The translations under genes were made by a program, and so were the position numbers. DNA of 64,000 nucleotides from BP-464 sp963825415 (GTDB lineage: Bacteria > Actinomycetota > Thermoleophilia > Solirubrobacterales > Solirubrobacteraceae). Positions 25,360 through 33,899 of the stretch are shown here, one piece after another; within the stretch, counting starts at the first letter, position 1; each line of letters begins with the position of its first letter. The stretch spans positions 310,001 to 374,000 of the forward strand of contig CAWGTD010000009.1 in the NCBI GenBank assembly GCA_963825415.1, written 5' to 3'. Under the pieces are notes generated by a model. It saw nothing but the letters and a program-made list of their open reading frames with translations, searched no databases and was not told the origin of the DNA.

Positions 25360-27960
25360 ATGCGTCGATTTTCGATCCCGGCTGCCGTCCTGTTGGCCGC
25401 CCTCACCAGCGCTTCGGCCGCCATGGCCCAGCCCGCGGCCCTGCCCACCGTCACCCGCACCCTGACCGCCGACTCGGCCGTCAAGCGCACCTGCGCGAGC
25501 ACAGCCGACCGCGCGGCGCGTGGCGTGGCGATCTCGAGCTACACGGCGCCGATCTCGGGCTATCTGACAGCGCGCCTGGCCGCGGCCTCGACCAGCGACT
25601 GGGATCTCGTGGCGATCGACGCTGCCAGCGGCCGCCGCCTGGCCACGTCGGAGGCCTTCCGCTCCAACGAGGTCGTCCAGACCTGGGCCATCGCCGGCCA
25701 GAAGATCGACCTGCTCGCCTGTCGCCGCCGCGGGGCGGATCGCACGGCGCGCCTCAGCCTGACCCTGCTCGACGTCGTGCCGCCCACGGGTCTCGGCGTC
25801 GCCTCGCTGATCCGCGTCCACGCGCCGGCGAAGGTCCTCGACGGCCTCTCGCGCAGGGGCTTCGACGTGACCGAGTCGCGCGGCGCCAACTGGGCCGACG
25901 TGATCGTCAACGGGGCCAAGCAGCGCGACGCGCTGGCCGCCACGCATCTGCGGGCGCAGACCCGAGTCGCCGACCTCGGCGCCTATGACCACAGGGTCGC
26001 GACCGCCAACGCCGCCTACACCCGCAGCGCCGGCGCCGCCGGCTCGCCGCTGCCCTCAGGGCGCACGACCTATCGCACCCCGGCCGATGTCCAGGAGGAG
26101 CTCAAGGCGCTTGCCGAGCAGCACCCCGACCTCGTCAAGCCGGTCACGCTCGGGCAGACCTTCCAGGGGCGCGACGTCCAGGGAGTGGAGATCGCCAACG
26201 ACGTCGCCGCCGACGACGGCCGGCCCGTCTTCTTCCTGATGGCGATGCACCACGCCCGCGAGTGGCCGACGGTCGACACCGCCATGGAGTACGCGCAGAT
26301 GATGGCCAACGGCTCCGGCGACAAGCGGATCGCGACGCTGCTGCGCAAGGAGCGCACGACGGTCGTGCCGATCGTCAACGTCGACGGCTACACGTCGACG
26401 CGCACCAACACGGTCATCGACCCGCGCGACAACTACATGGCCGTCGACCCGACCGACGAGAACGGCGCCGGCGAGACGCTCGAGCTCGGCGAGGCGATCG
26501 CGCCGCCCGGCGGCGTCCTCTCCTACCGCCGCAAGAACTGCGACGGCGAGGTGCCCGACGGCAACGTTCCGTGCGAGCTGCAGTGGGGCGTCGACAACAA
26601 CCGCAACTACGGCAACCTCTGGGGCGGGCCGGGCTCCGACCAGGACCCGACGTCGCAGAGCTACCACGGGCCGGCTCCGCGCTCGGAGCCCGAGACGCAG
26701 GCGGTCTGGAACTACAGCCGCACCCATCAGGTCACGGCGCTGATCAGCCTGCACACCGTCGCCGCCCTCGTGCTGCGCCCGCCGGGCGAGCACACCGCGG
26801 GCAAGGCGCCCGACGAGACGGCGATGAAGGACCTCGGCGACCGGATGGCCGACGCCACCGGCTACACGTCCGAATACGGATTCCAGCTCTACGACACCGC
26901 CGGCACCACGGAGGACGACACCTACGCGGCCGAGGGCGGCTATGGCTACACGATCGAGATGGGTCCCGAAGCCGGTCCCTTCCATGGCCCGTACGAGTCC
27001 GCGGTCGTCGACCAGTGGACGCGCGGCGACAACCCGGCCGACTCCGCCAAGGGCGGGCTGCGCGAGGCGCTGCTGCTCGCCGGTGAGACCGCGGCTCGCC
27101 GGGCCTCGCACTCGCTCATCAGCGGCAAGGCCCCCGCCGGGGCCGTGCTACGCCTCCACAAGGACTTCGACACGATGACCAGTGAGTTCTGCGTCATCGG
27201 TGCCGAGCCCGTCGTGGAGCCCGGCCTTCCGGTCGTGGGCGAGCAGGCCAGCGCGTTCCTGCACTGCCCCAACGGCTGGCAGGACCCCCAGGCCATCAAG
27301 GACAACATCGACACGACGACCACCGTGCCGGCATCGGGGGCGTTCCACTGGGACGTGAACCCCTCGACGCGGCCATTCGTCGGCGGCGGGGCGCTCGTCA
27401 CGAAGCTGTCCGACGAGCCGCTGCGCGAGGAGACGGTCACCGGCACGCCGTCGGCCGACAACTACGCCAACCAGTACGAGGATCACGACTTCACCATCAA
27501 GGACGGCGAGCCCGCGGTGAAGATCAACGTCAACTGGATCACCGGCGAGGACTACGACGTCGAGGTCTACCGCAAGAACGCCGACGGCACGCTCGGCGAT
27601 CAGGTCGGCTCGTCGGGCAACGCGCCCGGCAAGCCCGAGGAGGTCGTCCTCACGGGCGCCAGCGCGACGCCCGGCAACTACGTGCTGCGGGTCGTGTACT
27701 TCGCCGCCGCGTCTGATCAGTGGACCGCCACGATCGGCTACTACGACGTGACGTTCGAGACGACCACCGGTCATCCCGAGGCGTACACGCTGACCTGCGA
27801 GATCGGCGGCGACGTCGTGCAGAGCCGCCAGGTCTACATCTCGCGCGGCGAGCGGTTGTGGCTGGGCGCCTGTGGCAGCAGCGCACCGGCCGTCGTGCAT
27901 CCCGGCAGCGACGGCCTGGCCAAGGCCGGCCCGCCGCCGAACTGGCCGTACGCGGAATAG
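25360..27960 (+). CDS. Secreted M14 zinc carboxypeptidase
   Basis: An 866-residue exported metallopeptidase. A signal peptide (MRRFSIPAAVLLAALTSASAAMA) precedes a ~230-residue N-terminal region. The M14 catalytic domain follows, with the zinc His and Glu in AMHHAREWPTVD (near residue 296), the third ligand in SLHTVAALVLRPPG (near 464) and the general-base Glu in YGYTIEMGPEAG (near 528). C-terminal beta-sandwich-like regions may bind substrate. It would trim residues from the C-termini of external peptides. It interrupts the arg cluster between argJ and argB and is flanked by a hairpin on each side, so it is probably transcribed on its own. Confidence 0.85.
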   Translation: MRRFSIPAAVLLAALTSASAAMAQPAALPTVTRTLTADSAVKRTCASTADRAARGVAISSYTAPISGYLTARLAAASTSDWDLVAIDAASGRRLATSEAFRSNEVVQTWAIAGQKIDLLACRRRGADRTARLSLTLLDVVPPTGLGVASLIRVHAPAKVLDGLSRRGFDVTESRGANWADVIVNGAKQRDALAATHLRAQTRVADLGAYDHRVATANAAYTRSAGAAGSPLPSGRTTYRTPADVQEELKALAEQHPDLVKPVTLGQTFQGRDVQGVEIANDVAADDGRPVFFLMAMHHAREWPTVDTAMEYAQMMANGSGDKRIATLLRKERTTVVPIVNVDGYTSTRTNTVIDPRDNYMAVDPTDENGAGETLELGEAIAPPGGVLSYRRKNCDGEVPDGNVPCELQWGVDNNRNYGNLWGGPGSDQDPTSQSYHGPAPRSEPETQAVWNYSRTHQVTALISLHTVAALVLRPPGEHTAGKAPDETAMKDLGDRMADATGYTSEYGFQLYDTAGTTEDDTYAAEGGYGYTIEMGPEAGPFHGPYESAVVDQWTRGDNPADSAKGGLREALLLAGETAARRASHSLISGKAPAGAVLRLHKDFDTMTSEFCVIGAEPVVEPGLPVVGEQASAFLHCPNGWQDPQAIKDNIDTTTTVPASGAFHWDVNPSTRPFVGGGALVTKLSDEPLREETVTGTPSADNYANQYEDHDFTIKDGEPAVKINVNWITGEDYDVEVYRKNADGTLGDQVGSSGNAPGKPEEVVLTGASATPGNYVLRVVYFAAASDQWTATIGYYDVTFETTTGHPEAYTLTCEIGGDVVQSRQVYISRGERLWLGACGSSAPAVVHPGSDGLAKAGPPPNWPYAE

Positions 27961-27974
27961 CCGCCCTTTCGTGG

Positions 27975-28017
27975 GCTCGGCGGGCATCTCCCTACGATCC
28001 GGGGATGCCCGCCGAGC
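27975..28017 (+). promoter_or_regulatory. 14-bp inverted repeat flanking the argB -10 and start codon
   Basis: Arms 27975-27988 and 28004-28017 are perfect 14-bp complements separated by 15 bp. TACGAT (27993-27998), the likely -10 element, lies in the spacer and the argB ATG (28005) lies in the right arm. Arm centres are 29 bp apart, about three helical turns, which suits a dimeric DNA-binding protein. It may also end the peptidase transcript. It is not the AT-rich ARG box known from other bacteria. Confidence 0.6.
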
Positions 28018-28865
28018 ATCGCGACGTCGCCACCCTGCTGGAGGCGTTGCCGTACATCCGCGACTTCCACGGCAAGACCGTGGTGATCAAGTACGGCGGC
28101 GCGGCGATGGTCGATCCGGCGCTGCGCGAGGAGTTCGCGCGCGACGTCGTGCTCCTGAAGTTCGTGGGGATGAACCCCGTCGTCATCCACGGCGGCGGGC
28201 CCGACATCACCGCCTACATGGAGCGCCTGGGCATGCCCGTGAAGTTCGTCGACGGCCTGCGCGTGTCCGACGCGGACACCGTCGAGGTGGCCAAGATGGT
28301 CCTCGTCGGCAAGGTCAACAAGGACATCGTGCTGCGCCTGAACCGCTACGGCCAGCCGGCGGTCGGCCTCTGCGGCGACGACGGCCTGCTCTTCCGGGTC
28401 GCCCGCCAGTCCGCGCCCGGCGGCGAGGACATCGGGTTCGTCGGCCGGATCGAGCGCGTCAACGTCGACGTGCTCGAGCACATCGCCTCGGACTACATCC
28501 CGGTGATCGCCTCGGTCGGCGCCGACCGCGAGGGCAACTCCTACAACGTCAACGCCGACGAGGCGGCCGGCGCGGTCGCCCGTGCGCTGCGCGCCTACAA
28601 GGTGATCTTCCTCACCGACGTCGAGGGCTGGCTGCGCGACCCCGCCGATCCCGCCAGCGTCATCTCCGAGGCCGACGCCGAGGAGGTCACCACCGCGCTG
28701 GAGCAGGTGTCGGGCGGGATGCGGCCCAAGCTCGCCGCCTGCGTCGACGCCATCCACGGTGGCGTGACGTTCGCCCACGTCGTCGACGGCCGCGTGCCGC
28801 ACTCGCTGCTGTTGGAGCTGTTCACCGACGCGGGCGTGGGAACGAAGATCCGTGCCGCGGCCTGA
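28005..28865 (+). CDS. argB: Acetylglutamate kinase
   Basis: A 286-residue amino-acid kinase that phosphorylates N-acetylglutamate. VVIKYGGAAMVD, MNPVVIHGGGPDITAYM and GFVGRIERVNVD are the ATP and substrate motifs; NVNADEAAGAVARAL follows. The ATG at 28005 is six bases after TACGAT, so the mRNA is probably leaderless. The short helix at the N terminus before IRDFHGK is consistent with arginine-inhibited hexameric forms, but that is inference. It overlaps argD by 14 bp. Confidence 0.97.
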   Translation: MPAEHRDVATLLEALPYIRDFHGKTVVIKYGGAAMVDPALREEFARDVVLLKFVGMNPVVIHGGGPDITAYMERLGMPVKFVDGLRVSDADTVEVAKMVLVGKVNKDIVLRLNRYGQPAVGLCGDDGLLFRVARQSAPGGEDIGFVGRIERVNVDVLEHIASDYIPVIASVGADREGNSYNVNADEAAGAVARALRAYKVIFLTDVEGWLRDPADPASVISEADAEEVTTALEQVSGGMRPKLAACVDAIHGGVTFAHVVDGRVPHSLLLELFTDAGVGTKIRAAA

Positions 28866-29982
28866 CCCGTTCCTGCCGACCTACGACCGCCACCCCGTCA
28901 CGTTCGTACGCGGCGAGGGGACGCGCCTGTGGGACGACGCCGGCACGGAGTACCTGGATTTCCTCAGCGGGATCTCGGTGGCGAGCGTCGGGCACTGTCA
29001 CCCGGCGGTCGTGGCGGCCGTGCGCGAGCAGGCCGGCCGGCTCATGCACGTCGGCAACCTCTTCCACAACGAGCCGGGCGAGCGCCTCGCGGCGCGCCTG
29101 GTGGAGCGCTCGCTGGGTGGCGGCGTGTTCTTCGCCAACTCAGGCGCCGAGGCCAACGAGGCAGCGATCAAGCTTGCCCGCAAGCGGCGGCAGGGCGGGG
29201 AGATCCTCTCGGTCCACGCCGCCTTCCACGGCCGCACCTACGGGGCACTGAGCGCGACGCCACAGGAGAGCAAGCAGGCGCCGTTCGCGCCGCTGGTCGG
29301 CGGGTTCCGCGCGGTCGAGGTCGAGGCGCTGGCCGACTCGGTGGGCGAGGGCACCGCGGCTGTGCTGATCGAGCCGATCCAGGGCGAGACCGGCGTGCAC
29401 CCGATCCCCGACGAGGTGCTGCGCGCGACGCGCGAGGCGTGCGACGCCGCGGGGGCGCTGCTGATCTTCGACGAGGTCCAGACCGGGATGGGGCGCACGG
29501 GCACGCTGTGGGCCTACGAGCAGACCGGCGTCCTGCCCGATGCGATGACCAGCGCCAAGGCGCTGGGGGGCGGGCTGCCGATCGGCGCGCTGATCACCTC
29601 GCCGGAGCTGCGCGACGTGTTCGCCCACGGGGATCACGGCTCCACGTTCGCCGGCGGCCCGCTCGTGACCGCCGCTGCGAACGCCGCGCTCGACGTCATC
29701 GACGACGCCGCGCTGCTGGCGGGCGTGCGCGAGCTGGGCGAGCGGCTGCGCGAGGGCCTGGCGGGCCTCGATGGCGTGGGCGCGGTGCGCGGCCGGGGCC
29801 TGATGGTGGCCTGCGACATCACCGCCGGCGGGGCGCCCGACCTGGCGCGCCGGGCGCTGCTCGAGGAGCACCTCGTGGTCAACGCCACCGGCCCGGAAAC
29901 GCTGCGTTTTCTGCCTCCGCTGATCGTTTCGGAGGCAGAAATCGACGACGCTTTGGGCCGTCTGAGCCGCATTTTGCGGTGA
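28852..29982 (+). CDS. argD: Acetylornithine aminotransferase
   Basis: A 376-residue class III PLP aminotransferase giving N-acetylornithine. LDFLSGISVASVGHCHPAVV, the NSGAEANEAAIKLAR phosphate-binding motif, LIFDEVQTGMGRTG and the Schiff-base Lys in MTSAKALGGGLPIGA are all present. GTG start inside argB. A terminator follows. No argF (ornithine carbamoyltransferase) or argR lies between it and argG in this window. Confidence 0.95.
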   Translation: MPRPDPFLPTYDRHPVTFVRGEGTRLWDDAGTEYLDFLSGISVASVGHCHPAVVAAVREQAGRLMHVGNLFHNEPGERLAARLVERSLGGGVFFANSGAEANEAAIKLARKRRQGGEILSVHAAFHGRTYGALSATPQESKQAPFAPLVGGFRAVEVEALADSVGEGTAAVLIEPIQGETGVHPIPDEVLRATREACDAAGALLIFDEVQTGMGRTGTLWAYEQTGVLPDAMTSAKALGGGLPIGALITSPELRDVFAHGDHGSTFAGGPLVTAAANAALDVIDDAALLAGVRELGERLREGLAGLDGVGAVRGRGLMVACDITAGGAPDLARRALLEEHLVVNATGPETLRFLPPLIVSEAEIDDALGRLSRILR

Positions 29983-29985
29983 TTT

Positions 29986-30006
29986 CCGGGCCCAAGGCCC
30001 GGTTTT
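29986..30006 (+). terminator. Intrinsic terminator after argD
   Basis: CCGGGCC (29986-29992), loop CAA, GGCCCGG (29996-30002) and four Ts (30003-30006), starting 4 bp after the stop. Confidence 0.8.
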
Positions 30007-30076
30007 CCTGGCTAGTCGTCCGACGGATGGGTTACGAATGCCCTCGGTCAACCCAACAACCACGGGAGATCCACGC

Positions 30077-30352
30077 ATGACCAAGCAGGAATTGGCCCAG
30101 AAGGTCGCCCAGGATGCTGATCTGGGCAGCGGCGACGCTCGCAAGGCCGTCGACAGCGTCTTCGACGCGATCGCGTCCGAGCTCTCCCGTGGCGGCGAGG
30201 TCGCCGTCTCGGGGTTCGGGAAGTTCAGCGTGTCGCGCCGCAACGCCCGCGAAGGTCGCAATCCCGCGACCGGAGCAACGATCCAGATCCAGGCGAGCAA
30301 CGCCGCGAAGTTCTCGTCGGCGTCTGCGCTCAAGAAGCAGCTGAACCCCTAG
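30077..30352 (+). CDS. HU-family DNA-binding protein
   Basis: A 91-residue nucleoid protein. MTKQELAQKVAQDADLG and VFDAIASELSRGGEVAVSGFGKFSV lead to the DNA-binding arm REGRNPATGATIQIQAS and end FSSASALKKQLNP. The ATG at 30077 is chosen because CACGGGAG lies at ribosome-binding distance and HU proteins begin with this MTKxEL segment; the longer in-frame start at 30038 lacks support. It has no Lys-rich tail of the mycobacterial type. It stands between argD and argG with its own transcript. Confidence 0.95.
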   Translation: MTKQELAQKVAQDADLGSGDARKAVDSVFDAIASELSRGGEVAVSGFGKFSVSRRNAREGRNPATGATIQIQASNAAKFSSASALKKQLNP

Positions 30353-30369
30353 ACAAGGTTCGTTGTGGA

Positions 30370-30410
30370 GGTCGTAGGCTCCCGGCCTCATGGCCGAGAC
30401 GCCTACGACC
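30370..30410 (+). promoter_or_regulatory. argG promoter with inverted repeat across the start codon
   Basis: TAGGCT at 30375-30380 is a likely -10 element 9 nt before the argG ATG (30390). A perfect 10-bp inverted repeat (30370-30379 with 30401-30410) straddles it, with arm centres 31 bp apart, much as at argB. The repeat alone could arise by chance; its matching placement is why I note it. Confidence 0.4.
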
Positions 30411-31655
30411 ACCCGCAACGCCTCCTACCTCGCCGAGCCCGGCGAGGTGCATCGCGTCTGCCTGCTGTACTCGGGCGGCCTGGACACGAGCGTGATGCTC
30501 AAGTGGATCCAGGACGAGTACGGCGCCGAGGTGGTCACCCTCACGGTGAACCTGGGCCAGCCCGGCGAGGACTACGAGGTCGTCGAGGGCAAGGCCCGCA
30601 TGCTGGGCGCCGTCGAGACCCGGCTGATCGACGCGCGCGAGGAGTTCGCCCGCGACTACGTCGTTCCCGCGATAAAGGCCAACGCGATCTACGGCCTCGG
30701 CTACCCGCTGTTCACCGCGCTCGGCCGGCCGCTGATCGCCAAGCTCGCCGTCGACGTCGCCCGCGAGACCGGCTGCGACACGATCGCCCACGGCTGCACG
30801 GGCAAGGGCAACGACCAGGTCCGCATCGAAGCGACCGTCGTGACGCTTGCGCCCGAGCTGAAGGTCATCGCCCCGGTCCGCGGCTGGTCGATGGGCCGCG
30901 ACGAGGAGATCGAATACGCGCGCGAGCACGGGATCCCGGTCAAGGGCGGCACCGAGACGCCGCCGTACTCGATCGACGACAACCTCTGGGGCCGCTCGTC
31001 GGAGGGCCGCTGGATCGAAGACATCTCGCAAGCGCCCGAGGACGACGTCTTCGATCTCGTCACCCGGCCCGAGGACGCGCCCGACGAGCCGCAGACCGTG
31101 GTCGTCGGCTTCGAGGCGGGCGTGCCGGTCTCGCTGGACGGCGAGCGGCTCGGGATCGTCGAGCTGATCGATCGGGCGGCCGAGATCGGCTGCCGCCACG
31201 GCGTCGGGATCGTCGACCACATCGAGGACCGCATCGTGGGCCTGAAGGTGCGCGACATCTACGAGGTCCCCGCCGCGGCGATCATCCTCACCGCGCACGC
31301 CGAGCTCGAGCGCCTGGTGGGCACGATCCACGAGAACCGCTTCAAGCCGATGCTCGACCAGCAGTGGGCCTACCTCGTCTACGCGGGGCTCTGGTACGAG
31401 CCGCTGCGACTGCACCTCGACGCCTACATGGAGTCCGTCAACGAGCGGGTGACGGGGGAGGTCGGCCTGAAGCTCTACAAGGGGTCGGTGCGCCCGGTCA
31501 CGCGTTCGTCGCCCAACGCCGTCTACGACGCCCAGCTGGCGACGTTCGAGTCCGGCGGCGCCCTGTTCAGCCAGAACGCCTCGCCGGGTTTCATCGAGCT
31601 GTGGTCGCTGCAATCGCGGCTGGCCTGGCGCTTGCGGCAGTCTGACGAGGGGTAG
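30390..31655 (+). CDS. argG: Argininosuccinate synthase
   Basis: A 421-residue ATP-dependent ligase that joins citrulline and aspartate. The PP-loop VCLLYSGGLDTSVMLKWIQ, the substrate-binding IAHGCTGKGNDQVRIEA and the ETPPYSIDDNLWGRSSEG segment are intact. It belongs to the class with an acidic pre-extension before the PP-loop. argH is not downstream within the window. Confidence 0.97.
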   Translation: MAETPTTTRNASYLAEPGEVHRVCLLYSGGLDTSVMLKWIQDEYGAEVVTLTVNLGQPGEDYEVVEGKARMLGAVETRLIDAREEFARDYVVPAIKANAIYGLGYPLFTALGRPLIAKLAVDVARETGCDTIAHGCTGKGNDQVRIEATVVTLAPELKVIAPVRGWSMGRDEEIEYAREHGIPVKGGTETPPYSIDDNLWGRSSEGRWIEDISQAPEDDVFDLVTRPEDAPDEPQTVVVGFEAGVPVSLDGERLGIVELIDRAAEIGCRHGVGIVDHIEDRIVGLKVRDIYEVPAAAIILTAHAELERLVGTIHENRFKPMLDQQWAYLVYAGLWYEPLRLHLDAYMESVNERVTGEVGLKLYKGSVRPVTRSSPNAVYDAQLATFESGGALFSQNASPGFIELWSLQSRLAWRLRQSDEG

Positions 31656-31666
31656 CCTTCGGCCAT

Positions 31667-31834
31667 ATGGGCTACAAGGTCCTCGGATACGCCGTCTGGA
31701 ACGGCGCCAAGTGGTACGCCAACCGGCGCTATGGCCATCTCGTGCCTTCGCGGCGGGTCGCCATCGCCGGGCTCGCGGCGGTTGCCCTCGCGGGCGTAGC
31801 CGTCGTGGCGGTGTCGCGCTCCGGGCAGGATTGA
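31667..31834 (+). CDS. Small single-helix membrane protein
   Basis: A 55-residue ORF, MGYKVLGYAVWNGAKWYANR, then one hydrophobic helix (VAIAGLAAVALAGVAVVAV) and a short SRSGQD tail. TAGCCT at 31653-31658 lies 8 nt before the ATG, matching the promoter pattern of other genes here. The tidy start, promoter and helix make it a probable real gene. The function is unknown. Confidence 0.6.
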   Translation: MGYKVLGYAVWNGAKWYANRRYGHLVPSRRVAIAGLAAVALAGVAVVAVSRSGQD

Positions 31835-31862
31835 GCCGCCCGCACCCGTAACTTTCGGGGTG

Positions 31863-33821
31863 GTGGCTCCCGTCGATCCCGAACTTCTCGCTGAGCGTCG
31901 CGCGGTCCGTGCCGAGCTTGCCGAGAAGGAGCTGCTGGAGCGGGCGCGGCGGGCCGAGCGGCGGATCGCCGAGCTCGAAGACGAGCTCGTGCAGGCCGAG
32001 CGCCGCGTCGAGGTGGCCGAGCGCGGGCGGGAGCGGGCCGAACGCGAGACCGCGAGCGCGCGCAGCGAGTTGCGCGGCGCCGAGCAGCGCGAGTACTCAG
32101 AACAGCAGCGGCGGATCGAGACCGAGGAGGACCAGGCCGCGGCACTGGGCTCGGCCCGCGAGGAGGCCGAGCGGCTGGCGGAGGCGGCCGCCGAGGCCGA
32201 CCGTCGCGCCGACGAGCTGCGCCGCGAGGTCGCCGGCTACAGGGCGGTGGACGCCGAGGCGCTGGAAGCGGCGCGCAAGGAGGTCGTCGACACCGCCCGG
32301 CGGCGCGAGCAGCAGCTGACCGAGAAGGCGCGGCGGCGCGAGGAGGAGCTGACCGAGAAGGCGCGGCGGCGCGAGGAGGAGCTGACCGAGAAGGCGGGGC
32401 GGCGCGAGGAGGAGCTGATCGAGGCGGCGCGCCTACGGGAGCAGAAGCTGACCGAGGCCGGCCAGGAGGCGGCCGAGGCGGCGCGGAAACGCGAGCTGGG
32501 GTTGACGGAGGCGGCGCGGCAGCGCGAGCAGGAGTTGAGCGAAGCGCTGCGTCTCACGCGCGAGGCGGCCGTGGACGCCGCGCGGCTGCAGGCGGAGGAG
32601 CTCACGGAGGCGGCGCGGAAACGCGAGCAGGACCTGGCCGAGGCGGCCTCGGAGGCCCATCGTCGCTCCGACGAGCTGCGCGCCGAGTTCGATGCCAGGG
32701 AGACGCAGCGGGTCGAGGCCGAGCGGTCGGCCCGCCAGGCGGCGGCTGAGGCCGCGCGGAAGCGCGAGCTGGAGTTGACCGAGGCGCTGCGCCTCGCGCG
32801 TGAGCAGGCCGTCGAGGCCGCGCGGCTGCGCGAGGAGGAGGCTGCGGAGACCGCGCGAGCCCGCGACGAGCAGCTCGCCGAGGCCCAGCGCCATGGGCGC
32901 GAGGAGGCCGAGCGGCTGACCGAGCTCGTGGCAGAGGCCGATCGGCGGAGCGAGGAGCTGCGCGGCCAGCTCAACCGCCACGAGGCGGACCGTGCCGAGG
33001 CCGTCCGCGTGGCCCAGAAGGAGAGTGCCGAGGCAGCGAGGCTCAGGGAATTGGAGTTGACCGAGGCTCTGCGCGTCACACGGGAACAGGCGGCCGATGA
33101 AGCTCGGCAGCGCGAAGCGGAATGGACCGAAACGCTGCGCGTTGCCGGGGAGGAGGGCGAGGGGGCCCTGCGCCAGGCGCGCAAGGAGAGCGCCGAGGCC
33201 GCGCAGAAGCGCGAGCTCGAGCTGACCGAGGCGCATCGTCTGACGCGAGAAGAGGCCGCCACTGAGCTGACCCGCCTGCAGGAGCAGAGCGCCGCCGAGC
33301 TGACCCGCCTACAGGAGCAGAGCGCCGCGGAAGTGGCCCAGGCCCGCGAGGAGGGTGCAGAGGCCCTGAGCCAGGCGCGCAAGGAAAGCACCGAGGCCCT
33401 TGGCCAAGCGCGCAAGGAGAGCACCGAAGCGCTCGCCCGCTCGCAGGACGCCCGGCGCGGGGCCGAAGAGGCGCGCGACGAGGCGCTGCGCCGGGCGCAG
33501 GCGGCCGAGGCGCGTGTGGCGGACCTCGAGGCCCGGGTGGCGAGCCTCCTGCCGACGACCCAGCCCACACGGTCCGCGCCGGCGCCCGGCCGGAGGTCCT
33601 CGCCGACCGGCCCCGTGGTGCCCGTGCCCCGAGGCGCGCCGCCGCCGCGCAAGGACGCCGAAGGCCTGGTCGCCGGCCTCGACGCGGCCGCCGAGCGGCT
33701 GCGCAAGGAGGCCGACCCGCCGGAGCCGGAGGGTGAGCCGCCGGCACCTGAGAAGGACTCCTCAGGCCTGCCGCGCAGCGCCGGCCTGCCGTGGATGCGC
33801 CGCCGTCGCCGCGGCTCCTGA
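31863..33821 (+). CDS. Long hendecad-repeat coiled-coil protein
   Basis: A ~652-residue protein, nearly all alpha-helical from residue 8 to ~565. It is dominated by Glu/Arg/Ala and 11-residue repeats such as ARRREEELTEK, ELTRLQEQSAA and LSQARKESTEA. The 3-4-4 spacing of hydrophobic positions predicts a slightly right-handed coiled coil, as in long structural or scaffolding proteins. The C-terminal ~85 residues are Pro-rich and end in LPWMRRRRRGS, which may bind membrane lipid or nucleic acid. There is no signal peptide or membrane segment. TAACTT (31849-31854) lies 8 nt before GTG 31863 and 5 nt before GTG 31860. A cytoskeletal or polar-growth scaffold role is possible but unproven. Confidence 0.75.
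   Translation: MAPVDPELLAERRAVRAELAEKELLERARRAERRIAELEDELVQAERRVEVAERGRERAERETASARSELRGAEQREYSEQQRRIETEEDQAAALGSAREEAERLAEAAAEADRRADELRREVAGYRAVDAEALEAARKEVVDTARRREQQLTEKARRREEELTEKARRREEELTEKAGRREEELIEAARLREQKLTEAGQEAAEAARKRELGLTEAARQREQELSEALRLTREAAVDAARLQAEELTEAARKREQDLAEAASEAHRRSDELRAEFDARETQRVEAERSARQAAAEAARKRELELTEALRLAREQAVEAARLREEEAAETARARDEQLAEAQRHGREEAERLTELVAEADRRSEELRGQLNRHEADRAEAVRVAQKESAEAARLRELELTEALRVTREQAADEARQREAEWTETLRVAGEEGEGALRQARKESAEAAQKRELELTEAHRLTREEAATELTRLQEQSAAELTRLQEQSAAEVAQAREEGAEALSQARKESTEALGQARKESTEALARSQDARRGAEEARDEALRRAQAAEARVADLEARVASLLPTTQPTRSAPAPGRRSSPTGPVVPVPRGAPPPRKDAEGLVAGLDAAAERLRKEADPPEPEGEPPAPEKDSSGLPRSAGLPWMRRRRRGS
32295..32459 (+). repeat. Five 33-bp tandem repeats (11-residue units)
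   Basis: Codons 146-200 of the coiled-coil gene read as five units of the ARRREEELTEK type, and the DNA copies at ~32328-32426 are almost identical. The 33-bp period preserves the helix register. Confidence 0.85.
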
Positions 33822-33899
33822 AGCTCCCCGCATCGTGCGGGTTTCGCCCGCGCGGAGGGCCACCCGGCGTCCGAGACGCCGCCTACAGTGTCGCTGCCC

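Noticed and set aside
32295..32459. CRISPR array or minisatellite at the 33-bp repeats
   Set aside because: There are no unique spacers; the repeats are in frame and encode coiled-coil hendecads.
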